Source of the DNA: Pseudarthrobacter sp. SSS035 | GTDB taxonomy: Bacteria; Actinomycetota; Actinomycetes; Actinomycetales; Micrococcaceae | Direction: 5' to 3' | NCBI RefSeq assembly: GCF_023273875.1 | Contig: NZ_CP096882.1 | Coordinates: 4,898,001 to 4,962,000, forward strand | Length of the DNA: 64,000 nt | The notes under the pieces: model-generated | What the model was told of the DNA's origin: nothing | The model's input: only the letters and a program-made list of their open reading frames with translations | Databases searched by the model: none | Shown: positions 1-8,353 of the stretch, piece after piece | Layout of the letters: every line of letters begins with the position of its first letter | Position numbering within the stretch: position 1 is the first letter of the stretch | Program-made: the position numbers and the translations under genes

Positions 1-17
1 CCTGTAGATCGCGTTGG

Positions 18-90
18 ACGGGTTGTGCCCACTGGGGGCAGGTGGAGCCCTCCGCACAGCTCAAAGCTGTCCCCATTGGGTACAACCCGT
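18..90. repeat. 9-bp inverted repeat at the left edge
   Basis: ACGGGTTGT at 18-26 is matched by its exact complement ACAACCCGT at 82-90, separated by 55 bases. It lies upstream of a terminator in a stretch with no convincing gene. It may be part of a long RNA structure, or chance; nothing else supports a role. Confidence 0.3.
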
Positions 91-124
91 TCGTTGTCAG
101 ACCCCTCCCCCATACTGAACACCT

Positions 125-147
125 GCGGCCTAACCGGCCGCTTTTTA
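125..147 (+). terminator. Factor-independent terminator
   Basis: GCGGCC (125-130), a 5-base loop and GGCCGC (136-141) form a 6-bp GC stem, followed at once by TTTTTA. It would end a plus-strand transcript arriving from left of the window. It separates that unit from the SOS-type promoter just downstream. Confidence 0.6.
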
Positions 148-160
148 TTAGCGTGTCTAT

Positions 161-176
161 TCGAATATATGTTCTA
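161..176 (+). promoter_or_regulatory. LexA (SOS) box upstream of the 187-814 gene pair
   Basis: The 16-mer TCGAATATATGTTCTA matches the actinobacterial LexA consensus TCGAAC-N4-GTTCGA at 10 of 12 defined positions. It ends 10 bases before the ATG at 187, where a repressor would cover the promoter or initiation site. The downstream DUF6504-like protein belongs to a family often found beside damage-inducible polymerase genes in actinobacteria, so the site makes biological sense. Binding is inferred. Confidence 0.65.
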
Positions 177-186
177 AGGTTGTGTT

Positions 187-519
187 ATGGGACCGGAACA
201 AGCCAGTGCGCTGCAGGCGCAGTATGCGCGGCGTGCCGGCCCGATCGGGCTGACCGTGGAAGAGCTCGATTTCGAACACTTCCCAGCCAAGAACGGGTTC
301 CCGGGGATCCCGGTGAAGGCGTGGATCCGGTTCCCGAACTGCGCGGAGCTGGTAGACGGCGAGGTGTACGCCTGGACGGCGAAAGCCGCGGAAGTGACGT
401 GGAAGGACGGTCCGGTGACCTACCGGACCTGGGTGTGGAGCTCGGCGGTAACACGCCGGGAAGAAATGATGAACAGGAATTTGGGAGAACGGACCAGCCG
501 TGACAGCAACAGCAAGTGA
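187..519 (+). CDS. Hypothetical protein, first gene of a putative SOS unit
   Basis: A 110-residue soluble protein with no signal peptide or membrane segment. The first 100 residues are rich in aromatic residues (several Trp and Phe); the tail is polar. I do not recognise a named domain. It starts 10 bases after a LexA-like box and overlaps the next gene by 20 bases, so the two are probably co-transcribed and induced by DNA damage. Pairing with a DUF6504-like protein suggests it belongs to the accessory set around error-prone polymerase genes, but the polymerase itself is not in the window. Function unknown. Confidence 0.6.
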   Translation: MGPEQASALQAQYARRAGPIGLTVEELDFEHFPAKNGFPGIPVKAWIRFPNCAELVDGEVYAWTAKAAEVTWKDGPVTYRTWVWSSAVTRREEMMNRNLGERTSRDSNSK

Positions 520-814
520 AACAACCCTCGACGCACCGGTGGACATCCGGTTCACCGCCGCCGGCGCTCCCCTGGCTGTCCGCTACGACGGCCGAGTATG
601 GGCAGTGGCAGCGGAGCCGGTTCACTGGTTCAGCCGGGACTCCTGGTGGGAAACCAGACGCAACGCAACCAAGGGCAGCGGTGACCTTGTGAGCGTCGAA
701 CACTGGCGGGTCCAAGTCCGCCTAGGGTCGTCAACCTCGACGCTACGGACCTTTGAGCTGCGCCGAGATCCACTGGCCGAGCAGTGGCTGTTGGAGTCCA
801 TAAGCGACTCCTGA
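500..814 (+). CDS. DUF6504-like protein
   Basis: A 104-residue protein starting with GTG inside the end of the previous gene. The core has the layout of the short DUF6504 family: a beta-rich FTAAGAPLAVRYDGRVWAV, then WWE, then EHWRVQV and a C-terminal strand ending QWLLESISDS. In actinobacteria such proteins often sit next to DnaE2/ImuB or UmuC-type lesion-bypass polymerases. The LexA-like box at 161-176 would control both genes. The family assignment is by pattern and is moderately secure; the biochemical role of the family is not known to me. Confidence 0.6.
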   Translation: MTATASETTLDAPVDIRFTAAGAPLAVRYDGRVWAVAAEPVHWFSRDSWWETRRNATKGSGDLVSVEHWRVQVRLGSSTSTLRTFELRRDPLAEQWLLESISDS

Positions 815-876
815 GGCCGAGCAATCAGCACCGCCGCCGGCCCATGTGGCGCCCCTGCCGAGAGCTCCAGCGGTTA

Positions 877-3672
877 CTAGTATTTGCCAGCATGGGCTAG
901 GTACAGGGCTTCAGGGCGGGCATCAGTGTAGCTAAGCACCGCGCTTTGAACTGTGGAGTCCTTCAAATTGAGAGCATAAAAGACATCGTTGATCTTAATG
1001 ATGGATTCGATGCGCTGGTACTGGTCGCCGTGCATAGCTGCGTATTTGGCCAGTCCTCGCAGTTTCGGTATGGAATCTGAAAGGCTCTGGGCATGCGGGT
1101 CCAGTATTGAGGGAACAATGCCATCATCAGTTTGATGGAAAAAGACAAAATCCGGAGTAAGACCCCGGTGGCGGCCGGCCATGACGTACGGGACGGTCAG
1201 AGCACCTGAACCGCTGGAAGGGTTCCGATACCAGGCAAGACATGAGCTATCTTGAAGCTCAGTGTCAAGGACGTGAATTTCCCACTCATTCAACTTCACC
1301 GGGTAGTCCCCAGTAGGCGAAGATAGAAGGTGCTTAGGCCACACAACTTCAGCCACGGGGAAGGGCTTGTTGTCAGTCAGGGAGATGACTGAGGCCTCCG
1401 GTTCGGTGGCCTCAGAGCGTACCTCGTCTAGTTGAGCCTTGAGCGCTGCCGGGGCTTTGTTGATCTGGGTCTGGTACTCCTTGAACCACTCGATGATGGT
1501 TGCATTGGCGACCTGTTCGAGCTTTTCCTTTATCCCGGGCTGGTGCGCCACAACAGCAACAGACATCATCATCGTGAACGTGTCGCCGTCGTCCATGAAT
1601 CGATCGTTGAGGTACGAGTCGGCCATGGAACGACCGATACGACGCTCAGCTTGGGCAAAGAGCTGCTCGACGCCCTTGCTGTCGATTTCTACTTCCTCCA
1701 AAGAATCAATCTCAAGCACTGCACTTCCATCGAAAAGGGTGGTCACCTCATTTTCTATGAAGAAGTGGGCGAGTTTGTCAGATTGCTCCTGGAACTTGCG
1801 GCTGGCGTCCAGCTGAACTCTGGTCTCTCTCAGCACCTGCAACAGCCGATCAGTCGCCATCTTGGACGCGCCTTGGAGGATCGCGCTTCTTCCGCCACCG
1901 GTAAGCAGGGTGGCGAAGTTCTTCAGCCGATCGACTTGGGTGCGGTACTGAACCCCTGGAATGACATACGACGGCAATTCCAAGAGCTTCTCAAAGACAC
2001 CAGTGTTGACCAGAGGGTTCCGCGTAAGCCGGACGGCTTCCTGGGTGATTACGCTGACTCCGGTACCCCCCTCCGTCCCCGACTCTTCTTCTTGGACAAT
2101 AATCAGCTCTTCCTTAGGGTCGGCGAGCTCAGTTGTCTCTGGACGTGCGATCTGTTCTTCGGCTTCGTCACCAAAGAGAGTGGCCGCTGCCTCTCGTTCG
2201 GCTTCCCTGCGACGCAGCAATTCTTCGCGCAGGCCCGTGTTGACGGTCGTTGCCCGCTTAGCCAAGGTGCTGCCGGCGAGTGTCATCTCAGTGGAGGGGA
2301 CGGCAGGGACAAGCTCCGGAAGGGTGTTCTGGTCCATGGATTCTGGGTGAACCCATTCTTGCCGGAAGCTGTCGTCGCCCAGCTTGAGCCGGTCCGCTAT
2401 CTGTTTGACTCCAGCTTTGTTGAACCTGGGCAAGAAGCAGTGAACGTAGTTCAATGCCTCATTTTGCTGCACTCTCCGGGCCAGAGGTGTGCGGATCATG
2501 CGCCCGATGATCTGTGTAATGGCGTCCTGGTCTTCGACCTTGCGATATGACAGGAGTACTTCGGCCCGCGGGCAGTCCCAGCCAGTGGTGATGGCCTGTT
2601 TGCAAAGCACGACCCGGATATCCAGGTCGTCCTGGATGTCTTCCGGGTTTGAGTATGGAATGGAGTAGTTGCCGACGTTCAATACATTGTGATCGCCGAA
2701 CGTATGGCAGATGTTGTGGGTTTTGAGGCCTGGCCATGACTCGAGTACGACACCAATAATTGAGGCCATCTCGTCGTCAGAGGGCGTGTTCGGAACCTGA
2801 ATTACAAGGGCAGGCAGCACCTGGGGTTCGTTATTCTGAGCTGAGTAGGAGGCCCATTCCTGTTCATAGCGGCGCACCGTGGCGACGGCGTGGCGAAGCA
2901 ACGCCGATTCGTTGAAGTTGGCGGCCTGCTGCTCTGGCGATGCCAGGACCAATCCGTCTTTCAGCAAGCCGGACTCTTGCACCTGATCTACGCCAATGCG
3001 GGTAGCTCGTACACGCCGGTCGATGGAGTCCATGGCTCTCTCGAAGCGTTTAGGCGTCGCTGTGATGCCAACGATGACCGGCGCTGGTGGCCTGCCAGTT
3101 TTTGCCCCTCCGATGATCCGGGAAACGATCGTGTCACGTGACCGTTCCATCTTCATGCCGACGTGGGCCTCATCGATCATGATCACCAACTTGTCCGGCT
3201 TCATTTCGATTGTGTTGGTCAGAGTCGACCAAAATGAGTACTCGCGCAGATCGCCCTGGCCCTCTTTGGAAAGCCTGGCACTCGAATTCAGCTTCTGCAC
3301 GTTGAGGAAGTACACCTTGCCACCGTCCAGAACTTTCTGATCGAAGCTGGACTCAATGATCTCAATGGTGCCGTGGGAGATCTTGTCAGATGCTGTGAGA
3401 AATTTCCTCGACGTTTGTTCATTCAGCGACGGATCGTCGGATATCCAAAGGAACGTCCAGTCCGGATTCGGAGCGAAGTCATCCGCTCCGAACAGCGCGG
3501 ATTCAATGACGGCGGATGCAATGACGGTCTTACCCGAACCGGTTGGCGCTGTGAGCTGCACTGCCGTGACACGTTCCCCGCCACTGTCCACGTAGCGTTC
3601 CAAGGCGTCGACTATGTCTTCGAGAACGTGGCGTTTGGCAACTGCCTGATAACCGCGGAGCTTGAATTTCAT
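877..3672 (-). CDS. res: Type III restriction enzyme, Res (helicase/nuclease) subunit
   Basis: A 931-residue superfamily 2 ATPase. Near the N-terminus are a Q-motif-like RGYQ and Walker A APTGSGKT. Motif II is IDEAH, motif III region GITATPK, and motif VI QIIGRMIRTP. The C-terminal third carries the nuclease-like segment with PDF followed by ILDPH and PKLRGLAKYA. In type III systems Res hydrolyses ATP and cuts DNA when two Res-Mod complexes meet at inversely oriented unmethylated sites. The start is ATG at 3672, 8 bases after the stop of the methyltransferase gene, so the two are translationally linked. The nuclease motif is a DPH variant, not the textbook E-x-K. Confidence 0.9.
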   Translation of the reverse strand: MKFKLRGYQAVAKRHVLEDIVDALERYVDSGGERVTAVQLTAPTGSGKTVIASAVIESALFGADDFAPNPDWTFLWISDDPSLNEQTSRKFLTASDKISHGTIEIIESSFDQKVLDGGKVYFLNVQKLNSSARLSKEGQGDLREYSFWSTLTNTIEMKPDKLVIMIDEAHVGMKMERSRDTIVSRIIGGAKTGRPPAPVIVGITATPKRFERAMDSIDRRVRATRIGVDQVQESGLLKDGLVLASPEQQAANFNESALLRHAVATVRRYEQEWASYSAQNNEPQVLPALVIQVPNTPSDDEMASIIGVVLESWPGLKTHNICHTFGDHNVLNVGNYSIPYSNPEDIQDDLDIRVVLCKQAITTGWDCPRAEVLLSYRKVEDQDAITQIIGRMIRTPLARRVQQNEALNYVHCFLPRFNKAGVKQIADRLKLGDDSFRQEWVHPESMDQNTLPELVPAVPSTEMTLAGSTLAKRATTVNTGLREELLRRREAEREAAATLFGDEAEEQIARPETTELADPKEELIIVQEEESGTEGGTGVSVITQEAVRLTRNPLVNTGVFEKLLELPSYVIPGVQYRTQVDRLKNFATLLTGGGRSAILQGASKMATDRLLQVLRETRVQLDASRKFQEQSDKLAHFFIENEVTTLFDGSAVLEIDSLEEVEIDSKGVEQLFAQAERRIGRSMADSYLNDRFMDDGDTFTMMMSVAVVAHQPGIKEKLEQVANATIIEWFKEYQTQINKAPAALKAQLDEVRSEATEPEASVISLTDNKPFPVAEVVWPKHLLSSPTGDYPVKLNEWEIHVLDTELQDSSCLAWYRNPSSGSGALTVPYVMAGRHRGLTPDFVFFHQTDDGIVPSILDPHAQSLSDSIPKLRGLAKYAAMHGDQYQRIESIIKINDVFYALNLKDSTVQSAVLSYTDARPEALYLAHAGKY

Positions 3673-3680
3673 CTAGGTGT

Positions 3681-5783
3681 CTAGCCTTGCCTCGTGTTGA
3701 TTTCGAACGATTGGAGATAGTCCGAGTAGAGCCTGACGGAGTCAATGCCCTGGTCTATTTGGGCGTTGATGGCTTCAAACTCTGCCTGTGAATCGCTGAC
3801 GATGAATACGCAACGAATGTCATCACGTCCGTTGACGGCATCGACGAAGGCTTCCCATTGGTCGACGTCCGTTAGAACGCCGTAGTACCCGTTCTTGGGA
3901 AGGGCCCATCCATCCTCGGAGAGTTGATCAATACGCTCCCCTTCAGCGCCTGCCCGCATCCACAGGATGGGCGCTATGGCGTGGAATTTACGGCCAAGCC
4001 TTACCAGTTGGTTGTCTTCGTAGGTGAGCTTGAAGAACTCCATGTTTTCTTCAAAGCCGTCGCTCATAGGGAACTCATCAACGAACTTGTAATCGCCCTT
4101 AACCGGCTCGCCGTCGGGCGTGCGTCCCGCGATGGCTGACATAAGGCGCGGGAGGGTCACATGCTCAAATATGCCTAGCGCTTCCCATGCCCCGTCTCCA
4201 GGTTCGTGTCCCGCGAGCCTTAGCGACTTCTCTTCCGCGACGGAAACCTCGTTGTTAGTTACGAGTATTGACCGCCTGCGCCCGCCGTCCTGCTTGTTGA
4301 GTCGCATGACCGCGTGCGCTGTCGTGCCGGAGCCAGAAAAGAAGTCTAGGACTACGGCGTTCTTTTTATGGAGAATGAAGAACCGCAGCGCATCCTCTAC
4401 TGCATAGAGGGACTTCGGATAAGGGAACTTCCTATCGGGAATGAACTTGGAGAGCAGCGCGGTGCCATAGGTGCTGGCATCATGGGAATCCATCGCCCAC
4501 ACGGACTTGGGTCTTTTCAGCCCGCGTCCTCCCGCTTCGACCAGGACCCGGCCGTCGGGGCCTCTGCCCGTGACAACAACATCACCGTCGGCAATCTTTT
4601 TGACGTCCCCGGATTTCAGGTAGGAGACGGAGCACGTCTCTGTTGCCCTGTCAGCTGATGAAACTACCAAGGTGCCTTCCGCCAGCTGCTTCATGAAGCG
4701 GGCAGGGCTGATTTGCCAGCGACCTTCGCGCCCTTGTGGGTCGAGCGGCCATGCCGCATAGGTGCCAGCCGGCGGAACGACGGCATGACGGTCTTCTTCC
4801 AATTTGAGTGGCTCTCCCAGGGAATGAAAAGAGTTGTCTTCCACAGACAGAAAGACGGGGTAGAAGCCGTTCGGTCGCGTTGCCCGTGTCCAGTCGTTGC
4901 TCCCTCTCCGCCGCATACCGTGCCAGGTGATGTTTGGCGCTGCGACGGCAGCATCGTCGGCCCGCAGCATGTCGCTGCCTGTCGAGGCGGGTCCTGCGGC
5001 CCCGAGCATTACAAAGAAAACGTATTCATCCACCCGTGAAAATTCACTGGATCTGGTCGATCCGCTGGGCTTGATCACCGATGTGATCATCTGGATTGTG
5101 GCCTCTGGAAAGACTTGTTCTAGCAACAGCCCCAGACGCAGATATTCCTTCTCATCGATGGTCACGATGAGAACCGAGTTACTGGGGTTGAGCAGTCTCT
5201 TAGCTAGCTTGAGACGTCGTTCCATGAAAGCCAGCCACTTTGAGTGGCGGTAGGCGTCCTCACCGTCAACGTAATCGTTGTTGTATTTCCAGTCTTTGGC
5301 TCCAGTGTTGTACGGCGGATCGAGATAGATCGCGTCAACTTTCCGCTCATACGGATACAAAAGCATCTCTGCCGCGTGGAAGTTCTCCGCGTTAATGACG
5401 CAGTGGAAAGGTTTGTCTCCACCCCGCGCAACAGAACCGACGCTTTGGAGGCCTGGATAGATAGGATCACCGAACTCGCGAATGACGACGAGGTCCTCAA
5501 CTTTCGCGGTCGATCGCTGGGCCTTGTCACCGGGCCTTACGATCGTGGCGAGCCCGTCAACGAGCCGGAGGACCGTCCACACGCCAGGCGTCGCTCCGTC
5601 TTTAAACACCACCTTGCCACCGCGGGTGACCTCGAACCCTGGAAGCAGTACCGACTCAGGACGATGTTCTTCGAACACCAAGCCGAAACTCGCCTTAGCG
5701 GTCAGTCGACTGACTTGCCCTTGGATCTCGCTCCTGAGTTTTTCATCAGGGATCATCGCCATCAGCGTGTCGAGGTGTGCCAC
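3681..5783 (-). CDS. mod: Type III DNA methyltransferase, Mod subunit
   Basis: About 700 residues. The catalytic motif IV DPPYNTG comes first and the AdoMet-binding motif DFFSGSGTTAHA comes much later, which is the beta-class order typical of Mod proteins. Mod methylates adenine in an asymmetric site and supplies target recognition to Res, probably from the variable region between the motifs. I place the start at GTG 5783 because AAGGAG lies 5 bases ahead and the encoded start (VAHLDTLMAMIPDEKL) looks like a normal Mod N-terminus; an upstream ATG at 5825 would add 14 residues without such support. It leads directly into res. Confidence 0.9.
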   Translation of the reverse strand: MAHLDTLMAMIPDEKLRSEIQGQVSRLTAKASFGLVFEEHRPESVLLPGFEVTRGGKVVFKDGATPGVWTVLRLVDGLATIVRPGDKAQRSTAKVEDLVVIREFGDPIYPGLQSVGSVARGGDKPFHCVINAENFHAAEMLLYPYERKVDAIYLDPPYNTGAKDWKYNNDYVDGEDAYRHSKWLAFMERRLKLAKRLLNPSNSVLIVTIDEKEYLRLGLLLEQVFPEATIQMITSVIKPSGSTRSSEFSRVDEYVFFVMLGAAGPASTGSDMLRADDAAVAAPNITWHGMRRRGSNDWTRATRPNGFYPVFLSVEDNSFHSLGEPLKLEEDRHAVVPPAGTYAAWPLDPQGREGRWQISPARFMKQLAEGTLVVSSADRATETCSVSYLKSGDVKKIADGDVVVTGRGPDGRVLVEAGGRGLKRPKSVWAMDSHDASTYGTALLSKFIPDRKFPYPKSLYAVEDALRFFILHKKNAVVLDFFSGSGTTAHAVMRLNKQDGGRRRSILVTNNEVSVAEEKSLRLAGHEPGDGAWEALGIFEHVTLPRLMSAIAGRTPDGEPVKGDYKFVDEFPMSDGFEENMEFFKLTYEDNQLVRLGRKFHAIAPILWMRAGAEGERIDQLSEDGWALPKNGYYGVLTDVDQWEAFVDAVNGRDDIRCVFIVSDSQAEFEAINAQIDQGIDSVRLYSDYLQSFEINTRQG

Positions 5784-5928
5784 TGTACTCCTTGGAAAGA
5801 TTAGGCCCACGCTGGCCCTAAGCACGCGCGCGGCGTACCTGACTTTACCTTCGACTCCTTCGAATCACGGCGTTTGCCGACGTGGCGCGGTTGCCAGCAG
5901 ATGCAGACGCCCCGGCCCCAATCAAGGG

Positions 5929-6243
5929 CTACATCTTGTCAATCCAGGTGTCGCCCTCACGGTTGTCCCAAGCACTGCCTGAAACCGGCGTCACTTTGTG
6001 GCTGGCGCTGGATTGGATTCGCTTGAGTATCGGACGTACATCCTTTGACAGCAGGTCTTCTAGCGATTCATAAGGGCGGAACACACAAGTGCTGACCACC
6101 TCTCTCTGCGCGGCCACATCTGTGATGCCAGCTTCCTCGAAGGCTGCTTTCAACTGCCGAATCTGCTCGTGGTCGATCTTTTTCTCCTCTAGGACCTGGG
6201 CTGGCGCGTCCAAGGAGAATAGGGCATCTTCGTTTTCAAACAT
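5929..6243 (-). CDS. Hypothetical protein upstream of mod-res
   Basis: A 104-residue acidic, mostly helical protein without a recognisable domain. ATG at 6243 is chosen over the upstream ATG at 6285 because AAGGTG precedes it at normal spacing. It reads in the same direction as mod and res, ending 145 bases before mod. That position suggests an accessory or regulatory part of the restriction locus, but the gap may hold a separate mod promoter. No catalytic motif is visible. Confidence 0.6.
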   Translation of the reverse strand: MFENEDALFSLDAPAQVLEEKKIDHEQIRQLKAAFEEAGITDVAAQREVVSTCVFRPYESLEDLLSKDVRPILKRIQSSASHKVTPVSGSAWDNREGDTWIDKM

Positions 6244-6314
6244 GGAGATCACCTTATATGCGCGGACCCCCCGGCCGAACTCCAAATGTCAGTGACAGCT
6301 CATATCCTCTGCCT

Positions 6315-6500
6315 ATGACGAAACCTAAGAAGACTTGCCCTCTGTGCCATGGCCGAGCAGAACAGCCCGAACCTGGCATGTGGTTGTGCTCGGACTGCGG
6401 CAATGGCTGGCCGGTGGGCAAAAGTCCGGTTGCGATGCTTCGACGCGCTAGGACGCAGGCTTTAGAAGCTCGCCGGCCTCAAACGCGTCTCCGTCCCTAG
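6315..6500 (+). CDS. Small zinc-ribbon protein
   Basis: A 61-residue protein with two CxxC knuckles, CPLC and CSDC, 18 residues apart, followed by a basic helix rich in Arg. This is the form of a single zinc ribbon with a nucleic-acid-binding tail. It is divergent from the restriction locus and isolated between two minus-strand blocks. An upstream in-frame ATG at 6258 would add 19 residues; I prefer the ATG at 6315 because the ribbon starts at once. Function unknown. Confidence 0.5.
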   Translation: MTKPKKTCPLCHGRAEQPEPGMWLCSDCGNGWPVGKSPVAMLRRARTQALEARRPQTRLRP

Positions 6501-6558
6501 ATGCGTCTGAGTTTGCCCGTCATCTGGTGAGCCACTTGATGCTTACTGGCGCCGCGGA

Positions 6559-7422
6559 TCAGTAGTCGTAGGCTCCGTATTCGTCCATCATCATCCTGTT
6601 GTAATGGTGTGCCTGCTGCTCGCTCATTTCTTCGATGGATATGCCGTCCAAGGTGAGGTCGAGGTGAATAAGCGGAAATGTCCATTTCTCCATGACCGTT
6701 CGCCAAGCAGTGTGCATCTCCTGAGTTGGATCTTTGTTCTCTTGCACTGCGATTTCAGCAAGGACGTATTTAGCGCGTTCACGGGCAAACTCCCAACGGG
6801 TAGATCCGTCAAAGGGTGCATTTTTCCAGGCCTTGGCAGCTGCACGTGCGCCTGCCTCAGTCAGAACCCCAGACGTCCTAAGTGCCAAAATGAGCCTGGT
6901 AAGGCGGGCAGGAACATACAGCATCTCCCGTTCCCCTCCGGTCCAGGAAAATTCTTCGCGTTGGGACTCCTCGTAGTCCACGTATAGCGCTGACTCCCGA
7001 CCACGCAGGATCTCGTTCCGGAAGATCCAGTCAGCGTCATTGGGTCCGTCTAGGTAGTGGCTAGGACGCAGGACCTCCACGTATCTCATAATTTCGGCGA
7101 AGTCAGCCGGATTGCCCTCGTGGACATGGGCATATATACCTCTAGCCAAATGGCTGTAAAAATACTTGCAACCCTTTGCGAACGGCTTTTGCGGGTGCAT
7201 ACATCTGGCAAGGTCCAGCAAGATGAGCACCTTGGCTGCTTCCTCAGTACAAATCACGTCCAGTGCAGCCGCGGCTATAACGTCGTCGGCGGCTTTCAGG
7301 GCGGCAACAGCTCCAGCCAGATGGGCAACACGGTCACCCAACTTTTCTAAACCCTCGCCCAAGATTGGAAAGCGTTCCTCATTGCTGAGAGTTACAAGGC
7401 GGTCCAAGCGCCGTGGAAGCAT
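6559..7422 (-). CDS. AbiV-like abortive infection protein
   Basis: About 287 residues, all helical. The N-terminal part has the AbiV-type layout: a helix with alternating Ala/Leu, then AALDVICTEEAAKVLILLDLA with the EE-xxK signature, then a segment with ARGIYAHVHEGNP. AbiV proteins of lactococci stop phage growth by blocking translation after infection; whether this relative acts that way is unknown. The downstream half (GG-EREMLYVPARLTRL onwards) is an extension I do not recognise. The start is uncertain: ATG 7422 follows the previous stop by 31 bases, while an upstream ATG at 7500 would overlap that gene by 47 bases. Confidence 0.55.
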   Translation of the reverse strand: MLPRRLDRLVTLSNEERFPILGEGLEKLGDRVAHLAGAVAALKAADDVIAAAALDVICTEEAAKVLILLDLARCMHPQKPFAKGCKYFYSHLARGIYAHVHEGNPADFAEIMRYVEVLRPSHYLDGPNDADWIFRNEILRGRESALYVDYEESQREEFSWTGGEREMLYVPARLTRLILALRTSGVLTEAGARAAAKAWKNAPFDGSTRWEFARERAKYVLAEIAVQENKDPTQEMHTAWRTVMEKWTFPLIHLDLTLDGISIEEMSEQQAHHYNRMMMDEYGAYDY

Positions 7423-7453
7423 CACTGTTCGCTCGTCTTTTTGACCACTCGGC

Positions 7454-7846
7454 TCATCGCCTCCCCAAAGAAGGCAAGCCGCCGCTAACGGTGCGAACAC
7501 TGCCGTTGCCGGGCGAGATGGGACCCGGCCACGGTTGCAGCGGCTTCAGCTTCATTTCCAGTAACTTGGGCGCCTCGGCGGTGAGTAAGGCTTGATCAAG
7601 GTCAAAACGTGCAGTGTCGATAGCCCGCATCAGGTCGATGGAATGCCCTTTTTTCTTCCCCAATGCGTGTGCCTGACGGCGTAAACGGATGAGATTCCCA
7701 GCGGCAGCGGAAAAGCGGGCCTGGAGAATTTCTCGGGGTTCCTTAGAAGGCTCCCCCGAGCGCAGTACCAAAGCAACTCGTCGAGCGGTCTCTACCGCTT
7801 TGTCGACGCGCTTCTTTAATTCAATCGGAGACAGGCTACTTCGCAT
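7454..7846 (-). CDS. Hypothetical helical protein upstream of the AbiV-like gene
   Basis: A 130-residue basic protein made of two long amphipathic helices (residues about 5-30 and 42-90) with a Pro/Gly-rich tail. There is no signal peptide and no motif I recognise. It precedes the AbiV-like gene in the same direction with about 30 bases or less between them, so they are likely co-transcribed. In a defence island such a pair could be an effector with a partner, but the sequence alone does not show that. Confidence 0.6.
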   Translation of the reverse strand: MRSSLSPIELKKRVDKAVETARRVALVLRSGEPSKEPREILQARFSAAAGNLIRLRRQAHALGKKKGHSIDLMRAIDTARFDLDQALLTAEAPKLLEMKLKPLQPWPGPISPGNGSVRTVSGGLPSLGRR

Positions 7847-7886
7847 GCCTGATCCTACCTAGGCACAAGGAAAGAGCCGGCACTGC

Positions 7887-8348
7887 CTAGGATTTGATCA
7901 CCTGGCTGGCATCCGCTCCAGCCAGGTCACCGCTTCGCTCGATCCACCACACCTCAATTTCAGCCCTATCCAATGATCCCTTTGTCTGTGAGTACAGCTC
8001 AACGTAGCGAGGAATCCTCGGAAGTACGATGATGCTCGCCCAGCCCGGTTCGGCGCCCCGCAGCTTCATGGCGGCAAGTATCGCCTTGGCGTACCAGTTT
8101 CCCGCCTGTTCCCTTGGATTCGCCTTCTTCTTCTCCCCCGCCCGCCTAGGGTCCGCGTATCCAACTGTGGGGTAACCCTTGACCTCGGCTCCCAGTTTTT
8201 GTCCGTCCAGGTCCGCAATGACATCGACGCCGCCTTCTCGCGAGGCAGTATTCTTCGCCGACAGGATCCGCCAGCCGCGTTCGACAAGTGCGGATACGAA
8301 AGCGTTCTGCACGCTCGCTTCCAGATGCCACTGCTCCGAGACAAGCAT
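7887..8348 (-). CDS. PD-(D/E)XK nuclease-like protein, partner of AbiTii protein
   Basis: A 153-residue protein with the restriction-endonuclease fold signature: an early helix with NAFVSALVERGWRI, then GGVDVIADLDG supplying the conserved Asp, then GAEVKGYP giving E-x-K, then a helix rich in Lys/Arg and Ala (REQAGNWYAKAILAAM). This is the order seen in Mrr-type and VRR-like nucleases. It starts 5 bases after the stop of the AbiTii gene, so the two are translated from one message. The likely job is DNA cleavage, possibly gated by the AbiTii protein. The catalytic residues appear intact. Confidence 0.65.
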   Translation of the reverse strand: MLVSEQWHLEASVQNAFVSALVERGWRILSAKNTASREGGVDVIADLDGQKLGAEVKGYPTVGYADPRRAGEKKKANPREQAGNWYAKAILAAMKLRGAEPGWASIIVLPRIPRYVELYSQTKGSLDRAEIEVWWIERSGDLAGADASQVIKS

Positions 8349-8353
8349 CAGCT

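Noticed and set aside
1432..2550. Long plus-strand frame of 372 codons
   Set aside because: It is antisense to the res gene, which has clear helicase motifs; the plus-strand product has no recognisable features.
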